Shown here: positions 42,572 through 58,020 of the stretch, one piece after another
Layout: every line of letters begins with the position of its first letter
How positions within the stretch are numbered: the first letter of the stretch is position 1
Assembly: GCA_963573385.1 (NCBI GenBank)
Contig: CAUYLG010075725.1
Location: 1 to 64,000 of the forward strand
Direction: 5' to 3'
Origin: Cacajao melanocephalus
Taxonomy: Eukaryota > Chordata > Mammalia > Primates > Pitheciidae
Length of the DNA: 64,000 nucleotides
Notes under the pieces: generated by a model
Told to the model about the DNA's origin: nothing
Seen by the model: only the letters and a program-made list of their open reading frames with translations
Databases searched by the model: none
Made by a program: the position numbers and the translations under genes

Positions 42572-42779
42572 CCCAAGAAGTCTCATTTAAATGCTACTCA
42601 AAATATTTACAGATATTTTTTCCTAAGGTTATTTTTTCTCCTTTATTCTTTGACACATTTAGCTATTTTCCTTGGAAGATGATAATAACATCGATATAGT
42701 AAGGACCTCAAGGAGTCACACATTAATTTATGTACTTTTCACTTAGAGAGACAGAAAAAAATGTGAAATCAGACAATTC

Positions 42780-42980
42780 CGTTTCCAAAATCTTGCTCTG
42801 TATTTACTATCTCGGTGGTTGTGGGCAGCTAGCCTCTTTGAGCCTCAGAAACCAAGAATGACCTTACAAAGACTATGTGAGGAAAGATGAGATTATTTAT
42901 TTTTGCATACAACACATTTTTGTTGCAGTAATGTATGCAAAGTTCCTGGCACACAGTAATTACTCAATATGTTGCAGTTA
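42780..42980 (+). mobile_element. MIR
   Basis: ttgctctgtatttactatct, gcctctttgagcctcag, gactatgtgaggaaagatga and gttcctggcacacagtaatt follow the MIR order. Confidence 0.65.
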
Positions 42981-43234
42981 TTACCATTTCAGATTCTCTA
43001 TTTAGGTACCTAGCTTTCTATAAACCCTATACTCTGAGCATTACCTCCAACCATACCTACCCTTATCACTGAGAAACTGTTTCCTATTGCAGGTGATGCA
43101 AAATGAGGAATGGGGAACAATTTCAGAAAGTCTACATTAATGTTGCACTCCTATCCACAGAATGTGAAGGAATCCTTTTCCCAAATCCTGGGCAAAGCTG
43201 GATATTAGTTTTTATTCTTTGTTTAGTTAATAGT

Positions 43235-43590
43235 GATATTTTTTGACTGTGTTCTCCAAAGTTCCATGTGTTAGAAACTTAATCCTCAATGCTGTGGTGT
43301 TGAAAGGTGGGGCCTAAAGGGAGGTGATGGGGCACCATACCCCTGAATGGATTAATGTTCTTATTGCAAGAGTGGTTCCTTTATGAAAGCATGAGTTTGG
43401 TACCCTCTTTCTCTCTCTCTTCTCCACTCTTTGCTCTTCTGCCATTAGATGACACAGGAAGAAGGCCCTCCCCACATGCTGGCCCCTTGATTTTAAACTT
43501 CTCAGCCTCCTCCAAAACTGAGTCAGTAAATTTGTATTCATTATAAATTATCCAGTCTGTGCTGTTAGGTTAGAGCAGCACAAAACAAAG
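43235..43590 (+). mobile_element. MaLR LTR (MST-like)
   Basis: ttccatgtgttagaaactta, aaaggtggggcctaaaggga, gaatggattaatgttcttat, then cagcctcctccaaaactgag and aattatccagtctgtg. Antisense to CAMK4. Confidence 0.75.
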
Positions 43591-43906
43591 ATAGGAGTAA
43601 AAAGTACTGTCTTATTAATTTAAGGTTATTTTTATTGTTAATGGCTATAAAACATTATCATTTTAATTTTTTCCAAATAGTATCTTTCCAAATATTTTGC
43701 CATTTGTGGACAGCACAAGTTTGAACAAGATACTGACCCTTAGTTTTCTCACCTTGAAACTGAAAGTCAACCAGTCTCTGGCACACTACATACATTCAAT
43801 AAATAACAGCTACTTTAATTTTTTATTAGGGCTTTGGTGCTTTTCTTCATTAATTTCTAAATACTTTTATATCATTAAAGCTATCAATGCTTGGCAAGTT
43901 GGTGAT

Positions 43907-44240
43907 TGCTGTGGACTAAGTATTTGCGTCCCCCCAAAATTCATGTTAAAGCCTAAATCCCCCGTGTGATAGCATTTGGAGATGGGCCTTGGGGAGGTAA
44001 TTGGATGATGAGAGTGGAGACCTCATGATAGGATTACCACCCTTATATGAGACAAAAGAGACTTTGCTTACTCTCTGCTCTTTTGAACTTGAACTCATGG
44101 TGAGAAGATTCTCTTCTGCAAACCAAGAAGAGTACCCTCACCACACACCAAATCTGCCGTCTCCTTGACCTTCGACTTCTCAGTCTCCAGAACTGTGAAA
44201 AATAAATTTCTATTTTATAAGCCACCAAGCTTATGTTATT
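43907..44240 (+). mobile_element. MLT1-type MaLR LTR
   Basis: tgctgtggactaagtatttg, cgtccccccaaaattcatgt, gggccttggggaggtaattg, ctccagaactgtgaaaaata, ttataagccaccaagc. Antisense to CAMK4, about 320 bp from the previous MaLR LTR. Confidence 0.85.
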
Positions 44241-44355
44241 TAATCTCTTGGAGATGCATCCATAATATAGTGATAGCACCTACCTCATAAAGTATGACAT
44301 ATTATTTGTATGAGTACCATTTAAAAATCATAAAGTAATTTAAAATTCCAAGTTG

Positions 44356-45299
<944 letters not shown>

Positions 45300-45485
45300 A
45301 ATAACAATAATGTTCATCATGTATTACATGCTTCCTATGTGCTGGGAAATATTTATTTTAATCTTCAGTAGAACACTCTGACCTAGATGCTCTTAAACCC
45401 ATTGTAAAGACATATAATTAGTATGCAGCAATCCTAAACTCAATCTGTCTGGTACCACAGCCCATAACATCATCCCACTACTACA
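45300..45485 (-). mobile_element. MIR (minus orientation, probable)
   Basis: acatgcttcctatgtgctgg, tcttcagtagaacactctga, cattgtaaagacatataatt, then aatcctaaactcaatctgtc follow reversed MIR. Confidence 0.55.
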
Positions 45486-45488
45486 TAA

Positions 45489-47896
<2,408 letters not shown>

Positions 47897-48157
47897 ATAG
47901 CTATGGTAGAATTAAATCTCCCCCAAAAGAAGCATTATCATTACTCCCAGTACTTCAGAATGTGACCTTATTTGGAAATTGTGTTGTTCCAGATACAATT
48001 AGTTTAGTTAAGATTGGGTCATACAGGAGTAGGGTGGGTCCCTAATCCAAGAAGGCTGCTGTTTTTTTTTTTCGTAAGAAGAGAGAAATCTGGACAGGGA
48101 CATGCACAGAGGTAGGATGATGTAAAGACTGACAGGGAGAAGACTGCCATGTGACCT
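47897..48157 (+). mobile_element. MLT1 LTR, 5' half (split)
   Basis: tatagctatggtagaattaa, cagaatgtgaccttatttgg, aggagtagggtgggtcccta, gggagaagactgccatgtga. This is the front half of an MLT1 LTR whose rear half resumes at about 48983. Confidence 0.8.
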
Positions 48158-48982
48158 TGTGAGAGGGAGCAAGAACCCTTCTTAGGGGACCGCCAGTCTC
48201 CCTGGCCTCTCAGCAAGGAGATAAAATAAAAATTTTGAGTTCCTTCTAGGGAGATTCCAGGCATCAGCTAGCCCTGCAACCAGAAATTTGAAAAGTAAAC
48301 ATAAGTAATCCTCTGAGAAAAAGGTAACAATAGCTTAAAGAATTGTTATCCAAGTAAGTTACAGTCACAAGATGTTTGGTTCCTTATAGAAACTAAAGAC
48401 AGCGTCTCACATCTTTGAGTTGTTCTTCAGAAACCTTGACCCTCACCAGATGAAAAATGCCAACTACTGTCATGTAGACCTCAGATAAGGAGGAACTAAG
48501 AAGTGAACACTGACTACCATCCTTATTGTAAATTTCTTCCCTGAAAGCTTGTAGAGTCAGTCATGCCCAAAGGCCAGATCTTAACATTCCATTCTTCTGA
48601 CCACAAGTATTTAGACAAAATGTTGCTTCCCTAACCAACTGTAAATCAAAGAATCTCAGAATCCACCTATTTGTAAGCCTCTACTTTAAGACACCCCCAT
48701 CTTTTTGGGCCAAAGCAATGTATAACCTCCATATATTGATTGATGATTTTGCCTGTTACTTCTGCTTTCCTGATATGTAACCCTGCCTTTTATAATGTAC
48801 CCTTGCTCATAAGCCGTCGAGGAGTTTGGGTCTTAAGTGTGAGTTACCTGACTCTCCTTGCTTGTTACTCTGCAATAAATGCCTCACTTTCTCTCACTAC
48901 AAGTCCTGGTGTTAGTGCTTTTCTTTTTTTTTTTTTTCTGCACACTGGGTAAGCTGACTCAAGTTTGGTTTAGTAAAAACTG
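48158..48982 (+). mobile_element. LTR inserted in MLT1 (ERV1-like, family not named)
   Basis: About 0.8 kb separates the MLT1 halves. It ends like an ERV1-class LTR: gggccaaagcaatgtataac, ctctgcaataaatgcctcac (AATAAA), then ttggtttagta. No internal retroviral genes. Exact ends and target duplication were not resolved. Confidence 0.55.
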
Positions 48983-49219
48983 GAGACAGATATTAGAATG
49001 ATGATTTACAAGTCAAGGAATGCCATGGATTTCTGGCTGTCACCAGAAGCTAGGAAAGAGGCATGAAACAGATCTTCCTCCGAGCCCTAAGAAGGAACCA
49101 ACCCTGCCAGCTCTTTGATTTTGGACTTCTAGCCTCCACAACTGTAAGTAAATAAATTTATGTTCTTTTAAGCCATCTAGTTTGTAGTAGTTTGTTGGGC
49201 CAGCCCTAGGAAACTAAGA
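48983..49219 (+). mobile_element. MLT1 LTR, 3' half (split)
   Basis: gatttacaagtcaaggaatg, caccagaagctaggaaagag, gccctaagaaggaaccaacc, cttctagcctccacaactgt, and ending ggaaactaaga. Completes the LTR begun at 47897. Confidence 0.85.
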
Positions 49220-49221
49220 TG

Positions 49222-49255
49222 GATGGAGACAGACAGACAGACAGATAGATAGATG
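49222..49255 (+). repeat. GACA/GATA tetranucleotide microsatellite
   Basis: Four GACA-type units followed by three GATA-type units directly after the MLT1 end. Likely length-variable. Confidence 0.9.
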
Positions 49256-50146
49256 CCTCTTGGGTTTGGTCTACTCGTAAAATGAGGACAGGAACCACCC
49301 ATTGAAGTAATACAGTAGTCTTAAAGTTGTTAGTTGGACCACATAAAATTGCCATTTTTGAAGGTCAAAAAATAAATAAATAATTGCATTAATAGAGGCA
49401 ATTTTGTGTTGTTGAGCCTAATAGATTACATATATAATTCAAGTTTTCTGAACCCTTTTTTTCCCTTCAGGAGCAGACTGCTTCGTTGAATTCTCTAAGA
49501 AAATATTTTCCCCATATCACTTTTCCTCTATAAATAGATTCTTAGGCTTCATTCATTTCCTTTAGATAAGGAAGTTTCCCTTTCCATGACCTATATGGAA
49601 TGAAATGCCAGAGGCAACTGCTTTTTGAGGTTTTGCCTGCTATTTCTCTCGTTTACACAGCTCTGTGCATGGTTTATCCTAGGAGACAATACTGGGGATT
49701 CTATCTAATTCACGTTCAAAGCTGAGTTTTCTCCAGGGCATTTTCTCTCATTCCATTTGGCACAGCAGTAACTGTGTTTGACAACATCTGCCTTACAGCA
49801 CCACTCTGCAGCTCCATCTGACACTTTGTTCCCGTTCACAGGCTCTTCCTGCCTGTCTTCTGAGGGAGATGTTTTCACAACAGTGAGAAGACAGTGAGGA
49901 CAAACCAGAGCTGCGCTTGCCCAACAGATATACATCATGAACCCACCAAATGGCTCCCCTGACCTCTTATTCCAATTTATCAAAAACTTTTGACATAAGC
50001 CAATGATTTTTAAACCAGCCTGTTGTCCTCGGAAATTCTTGAGCATTCACATGTGATTTCTACTGTTTATTTCCTAGAGTTTCATATGCCTCTTCCATGT
50101 CAAAGTTTCCTCAACTGTGAAAAACAAATAGCCCTTCACACATTTT
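49256..50146. other. Intron 2 stretch, unique-looking
   Basis: 49550-50050 is balanced in composition and matches no repeat I know. It contains a 113-codon open frame on the minus strand (49705-50046), discussed in the findings. No evidence of a gene. Confidence 0.45.
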
Positions 50147-50155
50147 ACTGACAAT

Positions 50156-51134
50156 TTTTTTTATTACACTTTAAGTTCACGTGCAGATCTTGCAGGATTG
50201 TTACATAGGTATACACATGCCATGGCGGTTTGCTTCCTCCATCCCCCTTTACCTACCTTAGGTATTTTTCCTAATGTTATCCCTCCACAACCTCCCCACC
50301 CCCTGCTATGGCTCCCCTAGCCCCCCACCCCCCAACAGGCCCCAGTGTGTGATATTCCCCTCCCTGTGTCCATGTGTTCTCATTGTTCAACACTCACTTA
50401 TGAGTGAGAACATGCGGTGTTCAGTTTTCTGTTCTTGTGTCAGTTTGCTGATGATGGTTTCCAGATTCATCCATGTCCATGCAAAGGACATGAACTCATC
50501 CTTTTTTTACGGCTGTGTAGTATTCTATGGTGTATATGTGCCACATTTTCTTTATCAAGTCTATCATTGATGGGCATTTGGGTTGGTTCCAAGTCTTTGC
50601 TATTGTAAACAGTGCCACAATGAATATATGTGTGCATGCGTCTTTATAACAGAATGATTTATAATCCTTTGGATATATAACCAGTAATGGGATTGCTGGG
50701 TCAAATGGTATTCCTATTTCTAGATCCTTGAGAAATCGCCACACTGTCATTCACAATGGTTGCACCAATTTATACTTCCACCAACAGTGTAAAAGCATTC
50801 CTATTTCTCCACATCCTATCCAGCATCTGTTGTCTCCAGAATTTTTAATGACTGCCATTCTAACTGGTGTGAGATGGTATCCCAATGTGGTTTTGATTTG
50901 CATTTCTCTAAAGACCAGTGATGAGGAGCTTTTTTCATATGTTTGTTGGCCAACAACAACACATAAATGTCTTCTTTTGAAAAGTGCCTGTTCATATCCT
51001 TTGCCCACTTTTTGATGGGGTTGTTTGTTTTTTTCTTGTAAATATGTTTTAGTTCTTTGTAGATTCTGGATATTAGCCCTTTGTCAGATGAATAGTTTGC
51101 AAAACTTTTTTCTCATTCTGTTGTTTCACTCTAA
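50156..51134 (-). mobile_element. L1 3' segment of an inverted (twin-primed) insertion
   Basis: T run, then the reversed 3' UTR and ORF2 end: taagttcacgtgcagatctt, tcacttatgagtgagaacat, atgggattgctgggtcaaat, ggatattagccctttgtcag. It meets the forward segment near 51134. ACTGACAAT at 50147-50155 is repeated at 53573-53581. Confidence 0.93.
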
Positions 51135-51161
51135 GCACATAAACCAGTAAATCTAGAAGAA

Positions 51162-52290
51162 ATGGATAAATTCCTGGACACTTATACTCTCCCAAGACAA
51201 AACCAGGAAGAAGTTGAATCCCTGAATAGACTAATAACAGGGTCTGAAGTTGAGGCAGTAGTTAATAGCCTACCAACCAAAAAAAGTCCAGGCCCAGATG
51301 GGTTCACAGCTGAATTCTACCAGATGTACAAAGAGGAGCTGGTACCATTCCTTCTGAAACTATTCCAAACAACACAAAAAGAGGGAATACTCCCTAACTT
51401 ATTTTATGAGACCAACATCATCCTGATACCAAAACCTGGCAGAGACACAACTAAAAGAGAAAATTTCAGGCCAATATCCATGATGAACATCATTGCAAAA
51501 ATCTTCAATAAAATACTGGCAAACCAATTCCAACAGCACATCAAAAAGATGTCCATCACGATCAAGTAGGCCTCATCCCAGGGATGCAAGGCTGGTTTGA
51601 CATATGCAAATCTATAAACATAATCCATCACATAAACAGAACCAAAGACAAAAACCACAGGATTGTCTCACTAGATGCAGAGAAGGCCTTTGACAAAATT
51701 CAACAGCCCTTTATGCTAAAAACTCTCAATAAGCTAGGTATCAATGGAACAGATCTCAAAATAATAAAAGCTATCTATGACAAACCCACAGCCAATATCA
51801 TACTGAATGGGCAAAAACTGGAAGCATTCCCTTTGAAAACTGGCACTAAACAAGGGTGCCCTCTCTCACTATTCTTATTCAACATAGTATTAGAAGTTCT
51901 AGCCAGAGCAATCAGGCAAGAAAATAAGGTCAGGCAAGAAAATAAGGAGTATTCAACTAAGAAAAGAGGAACTCAAATTGTCTCTACTTGCAGATGACAT
52001 GATTGCATATTTAGAAGACCCCATCATCTCAGCCCAAAATCTCCTTAAACTGATAAGCAACTTCAACAAAGTCTCAGGATACAAAATCAGTGTGCAAAAA
52101 TCACAAGCATTCCTATACATCAGTAACAGACAAACAGAGAGCCAAATCATGAGTGAACTCCCATTGACAACTGCTACAAAGAGAATAAAATACCTAGAAA
52201 TACAACTAACAAAGGACATGAAGGACCTCTTCAAGGAGAACTACAAACCACTGCTCAAGGAAATCAGAGAGGACACAAACAGATAGAAAA
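51162..52290 (+). pseudogene. L1 ORF2 reverse-transcriptase remnant
   Basis: Three overlapping frames give pieces of the L1 [17 protein letters not shown] (about 51278), then [32 protein letters not shown], and [13 protein letters not shown] (about 51981). The last corresponds to the catalytic FADD motif. A stop at 51567-51569, a frame change near 51950-51980 and an 18-bp tandem duplication at 51913-51948 break the frame. No start or 5' domain is present. A dead copy. Confidence 0.95.
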
Positions 52291-52560
52291 ACATTCCATG
52301 CTCATGGTTAGGAAGAATCAATATTGTGAAAATGGCCATACTGCCCAAAGTCATTTATAGATTCAATGTTATCCCCATCAAGCTACCATTGTCCTTCTTC
52401 ACAGAACTGGAAAAAAAACACCTTAAACTTCATATAAAACCATAAAAGAGCCTGCATAGCCAAGACAATACTAAGCAAAAAGAACAAAGCTGGAGGCATC
52501 ACGCTACCTGATTTCAAACTATACTATAAGGCTACAGTAATCAAAACAGCATGGTACTGA

Positions 52561-53401
<841 letters not shown>

Positions 53402-53581
53402 GGATTAAAGATTTAAACATAAGACCTTACACCATAAAAACCCTGGAAGAAAACATAGGCAATACCATTCAGGACACAGGCATAGGGAAGGACTTCATGA
53501 CTAAAACACCAAAAGCATTGGCAACAAAAGCCAAAATAGACAAATGGGATCTAATTAAACTTAAGAGCTTCCACTGACAAT

Positions 53582-54694
53582 CTTTCAACCAACAAGAAAT
53601 GGTAAAACAAGTCCTAAAACATCTTATGTGTGACTGCTGATAAAACATGTCATTTTATTTTCATAAAAAATAGATATTTAACACAAACTTCTATTTCATC
53701 AAAGTTTTAATAATCCTTCGCTCAGATAAGTTTTATGACTATAAGAAACTAAATTAAGGGAAAATTCAAAATCTTACCAATCAAAAGATTCCTCTACATT
53801 CTGGAATAACTTAAGTCATTGCCTACACCAAACAGAAAATTCAGAATATAGAATTCATTAGTAGCAATTGCCATTCAAATTATTACCAACTTTCATTACA
53901 CTGTCTTTGTTATTTTGCTATGACTTTAAATTCTAACAGATTGTTTAAAATGCCATTCTATTTCTATTTGCCTGAAAACCTTGTACCATTATGCTCTTCA
54001 TTATAACAGATTCTAAAATTTCCCTGTGCCAGACAATACATAAACAGCTGTTTAAGCTGCCTTTAGGAAAAAAAAAATTCCTTGGACTAAAAAATGTATT
54101 TGACTTCAAAAATTTATGATACTTCTCAACATACTTTACATCTGGGTTTTCAGATATAGACATATATATATTTCACATATTTGTTCACATGAAATTTGAA
54201 AAGAAATGTGCTATAAAAGAGTATCTTGTCTTTTTGTGGTTTTAGAGTAGAGACTGTCTAAGAACACAAAATCCAAGTAGGGCATTAAAATGCAAAAATA
54301 CTCTCTGGGGTATAGATGGTATTACACAGGTGTTGGCATTTATATTTTGAACTCCCAACTACTGTGTTAGAGTTGAGCTCATTAGAGATGAGCCTAAGTC
54401 ACTTTTGCCTCCTCAGCTTACCTATAAGTGTAGGGCAAAACAAACAACCCCCAAACAAAAACTTTTCTTTTTTTCCCAGTACAAACTTGTAGATGAGTAG
54501 GTTCAGTCCCAGAAACATTAGCATTTTTTCAATTATACTCTACTAAAGCAAGTGTAACATTTGAAAATCAAGGCAAATTAGAATCTGATAACTCCTTTAA
54601 CAAATACATTTGTGTTTTATTTAAAATTCTTTTCAATAGCAAGCTTTTCTAACATATTCAAATGTGTTTTTAATATTTAAATATTGAAATTATT
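53582..54694. other. Intron 2 stretch without recognised element
   Basis: AT-rich. No gene or nameable repeat. Confidence 0.5.
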
Positions 54695-54760
54695 TTATGT
54701 GTATATATGTGTACATATATACACATACACACACACACATATATATATAAATGTATGTAT
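54695..54760. repeat. TG/TA/CA dinucleotide microsatellite
   Basis: tatgtgtatatatgtgtaca, then tatatacacatacacacaca and atatatataa. Near-palindromic purine-pyrimidine alternation about 300 bp from exon 2. Confidence 0.9.
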
Positions 54761-55051
54761 CTCCAAAAGCATGGCTGATATACAAAATAAGGGCTACCTG
54801 CCAATTCTAAATGTTTTTCCTTGCCATACTTCTCCCCACAACCACATCCAATCAGAGATCCAGTTGCTTTCAAAGTCTCATGCAATTTCCACCAGGCAAC
54901 AACCTATTTGGGTTGCACTCCCATAATCAAGAGTCAAACAAGTCACTTGCACATAGAAGCTCTCTGGCCCCTTTGTTCTTCAAGTCAGGTTCCTGCCTTC
55001 TCCAGGTCACAAGCTCCTTAGAAATGCCATTATATAATGAAATAAACTTAC

Positions 55052-55130
55052 TGTTTTTTTTAACACTTTGAGAGCATAAGGCTTCTGGGTCCCCTTCTGT
55101 TTGCATCTGTACACAATGGATGTAGCACCC
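55052..55130 (-). CDS. CAMK4: CAMK4 exon 2 (coding; glycine-rich loop and ATP lysine)
   Basis: The 79-nt exon gives one base completing an Arg codon plus 26 codons, GATSIVYRCKQKG followed by TQKPYALKVLKKT. I recognise this as CaMKIV, a nuclear/cytosolic Ser/Thr kinase that is activated by Ca2+/calmodulin and CaMKK and phosphorylates CREB. The exon carries most of the nucleotide-binding loop (L-G-R-G-A-T-S-I-V in the whole protein) and the ATP-anchoring Lys of YALK, Lys75 in human numbering. On the minus strand the acceptor is ccacccccag and the donor is ACA|GTAAGT. Entry phase is 2 and exit phase 0, so skipping this exon alone would shift the frame. An A8 run ends two coding bases before the donor. 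Exon 1, with the start codon, is not in the window. Confidence 0.97.
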
Positions 55131-56389
55131 CTGGGGGTGGAAAAAGACAAAAAGAAAATGTTATACTTTGGACATGAATTAAAGGGGAAAGCTTGAAAAT
55201 AAGTGTCTCTTGCAATAACCCAAGTAACTGACAAGTGCTTATAAGTTCTACTATAGGACCAGCCCTGGCTGTCAAGAGTACTTCTTTTTAAATCACAACT
55301 GAATATAGTTTGCTCAGAAAAGTCTAGGATTTCTAGCTTGCTCTTTTCTTTCTGCCTTATCCCTATACAAATAACATACCTAGGGCTACTGCACTGAGAA
55401 GGCTCTGGAATAAATCACATCCTCAGATGAACGTTGTTTTTGAAGGAAACCCACCCAATTTCAGAATCCCAGAGCTCTCCTAAAGGTACATGCCTGGAAT
55501 AAAACAAACCATATGACTTTAGGGAGAGGGTTTAAGTTCAGCACTCTATATAGCCTGCGCTTCCACAATTTGGTAGGGGAGCTAAGACACCACCTCCTAC
55601 TTTTTAATGTGTAGAAGAGATGGTAATCTGTAAAGAAGACAGTAAGAAACCACTCAATAACTATCTTTATATACGTGCAGGATTATTAATACGAAAGCAT
55701 TAAAAAGCAGGACAACATGGTCCAAATGCTCCAAATACCATATGAGAAATAAAAGAATAAAAGAAAGAGAGATAAAAGAGAAGTATAGACCAAATAGGCT
55801 TGTGTTTCAACTTCAGAAAGAGAACTTCTAGAAACATCTTAAGAACAGTAAACTTGTTAGACTGAAGAACAGGCCAAAGGACCTCTTACAACATACTCAG
55901 TCCTATGGTCCTGAAATTCCAAGTGAGCACAAAGAAGTATAAAAATAAAACACATTCTCAGCTATCTAAAGATAACAAATTGTTAACAAAGCCAAGAGAA
56001 GTCAAAGATTGGTGTGTTTTAAATGCAAATAGTTAAAAATATTAACATTTATTTTTAACACCTTGATAAGGTATGACATATACATAAAGTAATAAAGGGT
56101 TCTAGAAATAGAATAAATGAAGGTAATATAAAATTCATTTCCTTATTTTAAATTGCTTTACAAGATAACTAAGGCAAAAATATTAAAAATGCATTGTGTT
56201 TATAGCATGTGTAAAAATAAAATGTATGTAAGACAACAACAGCACAAATGATGAAAGGAAGAAATTGGAAAACACTGTTGTTAAATCCTTATACTACATG
56301 TCTGGTAGTCTAATATTATTTAAATATAGATTCTGTTTAAAGATGCATATTATGTAACCTAGGGCAATGAGTAAAATAATTCTTTAACA
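55131..56389. other. Intron 1 stretch without recognised element
   Basis: The acceptor-side part of intron 1. AT-rich, nothing assignable. Confidence 0.5.
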
Positions 56390-57080
56390 GAAAAATCAAC
56401 AGTAATTCATAATGGAGCTAAAATGAAATACTCAAGAACAGAATGCAAAGGAGCAAAAACAAAATAATAGATTTAAAAAATAAAACAGCTAGCAATGTGT
56501 TGTTTTTTAATTTAATCATATAGTTACATTAAATGTAAACCTTGTAAACCATGAATTAAAAGTTAAGAGCAGATTGGCTAAAAAAATCAAGACCAAACTA
56601 TATGCTGTGTACAAGAAACTCATTTTAAATTTATAAGAATAAATAGGTTAAAAAATAAAAGATATATTAGGTTGGCGCAAACCTGGTAAAAGAGATACTA
56701 CACGAACCCTAACCATATGAAAGCAGAAACAGCTTGTTAATATGAGATTAAGTAAATTTTGGCAAAAGGATAAAGGGGGACATTAATTATGAAGCAGTCA
56801 ACTATGAAAAATAACATAATAAATATAAATATGTGTGCACCTAACAACAGGGTTTCAAAATACATGAAAGAAAATCTTATAGAACTAAAAGGAGAAATTT
56901 GAAAATCCACAAATACACCTGGAAACTTCAATACATTGTCTCAGCAGTCGATAGGAAAACTAGACGAACTCTCGTAAAGAATTATAGAACAAATAGACTA
57001 GTCCTACCAATTAAATTACACTAAGTGACATTTAGAAAAAACTCTACACCAAAACATCGGATTACATAGTCGCTTCAAAG
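56390..57080 (+). mobile_element. Old L1 ORF2 endonuclease-region fragment
   Basis: catatagttacattaaatgt, ccaaactatatgctgtgtac, aagaaactcattttaaattt, gcacctaacaacagggtttc and aaacttcaatacattgtctc follow the start of L1 ORF2. Heavily mutated. Confidence 0.75.
56667..56681 (+). repeat. Possible mariner (MADE1/Hsmar1) terminal-repeat remnant
   Basis: TTAGGTTGGCGCAAA, preceded by TA, equals the outer bases of the MADE1/Hsmar1 inverted terminal repeat. The inner part and the opposite end are missing. Confidence 0.35.
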
Positions 57081-57224
57081 TTATAAAAGAATAGACATGA
57101 ATACAAACAAAATGTCTTTTGCATGTGTTTTATGTAGGTAAATTAAGTTGCAAATGAAATAAAGAACAGTAGTCATATTTGAGGTAAGGCACTGGATTAG
57201 GGTAGAGGTGAAGGAAAATGATGA

Positions 57225-57430
57225 GGTGATTAAAAACACAGCTCCAACAATTACTAGCTATGTGATCACATGCAAGTTGCATGACCTCTTTCTGCCTTCA
57301 GTGTTCCCATCTGTAACATGGAAAAAATAACAGTACCTATCTCATGAATTGCTGTAAAGAGTAAATGTGCTACAGTATTTCGAGTGACGCTTGGCACGGT
57401 AAGGCCTATATAAGCATTTACTCTCGTCAC
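57225..57430 (+). mobile_element. MIR
   Basis: aacaattactagctatgtga, tgcatgacctctttctgcct, catctgtaacatgg, cctatctcatgaattgctgt and gcttggcacggtaaggc follow the full MIR order. Confidence 0.85.
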
Positions 57431-57639
57431 ATATTTCTATATTTTTACAATTTTTACAAGAAAATATTCATATGTTCTTCATGTAATTCCTTGTGTATTC
57501 CTAGTGTAATGTTAATTTTTACTTTTTTTTTTTTTAAAGAAAAGGATCCAAAAATAGTCCTACACATATATAATGGATTCTGATAAAGATAAAAAGGCAA
57601 TTTGGTGACAAAAATAACACATAGTTTTTCTAAAAACTA

Positions 57640-58020
57640 GTACTTGAATGACTGGACAGACATATGCAAATATATAAAAACAAAATTTATCCATACCTCA
57701 CACTTTATATTAAAAAAGTCCTCAAAATGGATCACAGATAGAAATGCAAAACCAGAAACTACACAATTTATTTCAAAAACATAGAAAAAAAGTATTGTGA
57801 TCTTTAGTTAGGAAATGATTTCTTAGATACAGAACCAAAAATATAATAAATGAAAGAATAAGTAAATAAATTAAACTTCACTTAAGAGTTTCTGCTCTTT
57901 GAAAGTGTAGGAGAAAATATTTATAAATCACATATCTTAAAAGGACTTGTATCTAGAATATATGAAGAACTCCCAAAACTCAATAAGAAAATAACACATT
58001 AAAATAAGCAAAATATCTGA
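57640..58020 (+). mobile_element. Old L1 ORF2 C-terminal fragment
   Basis: tcctcaaaatggatcacaga, taaacttcacttaagagttt, ggacttgtatctagaatata, aactcaataagaaaataaca. Stops where L1 sequence resets to the RT domain, about 58020. Confidence 0.75.

Noticed and set aside
48158..48982. Proviral genes (gag/pol/env) next to the LTRs
   Set aside because: All LTRs look solitary. No retroviral coding sequence was seen beside any of them.
55007..55234. 75-codon frame containing the CAMK4 exon 2 peptide
   Set aside because: Only 55052-55130 is exon. The rest is intron read through the splice sites.
57225..57430. tRNA gene
   Set aside because: The similarity is that of MIR, a tRNA-derived SINE. No intact cloverleaf or A/B boxes were seen.
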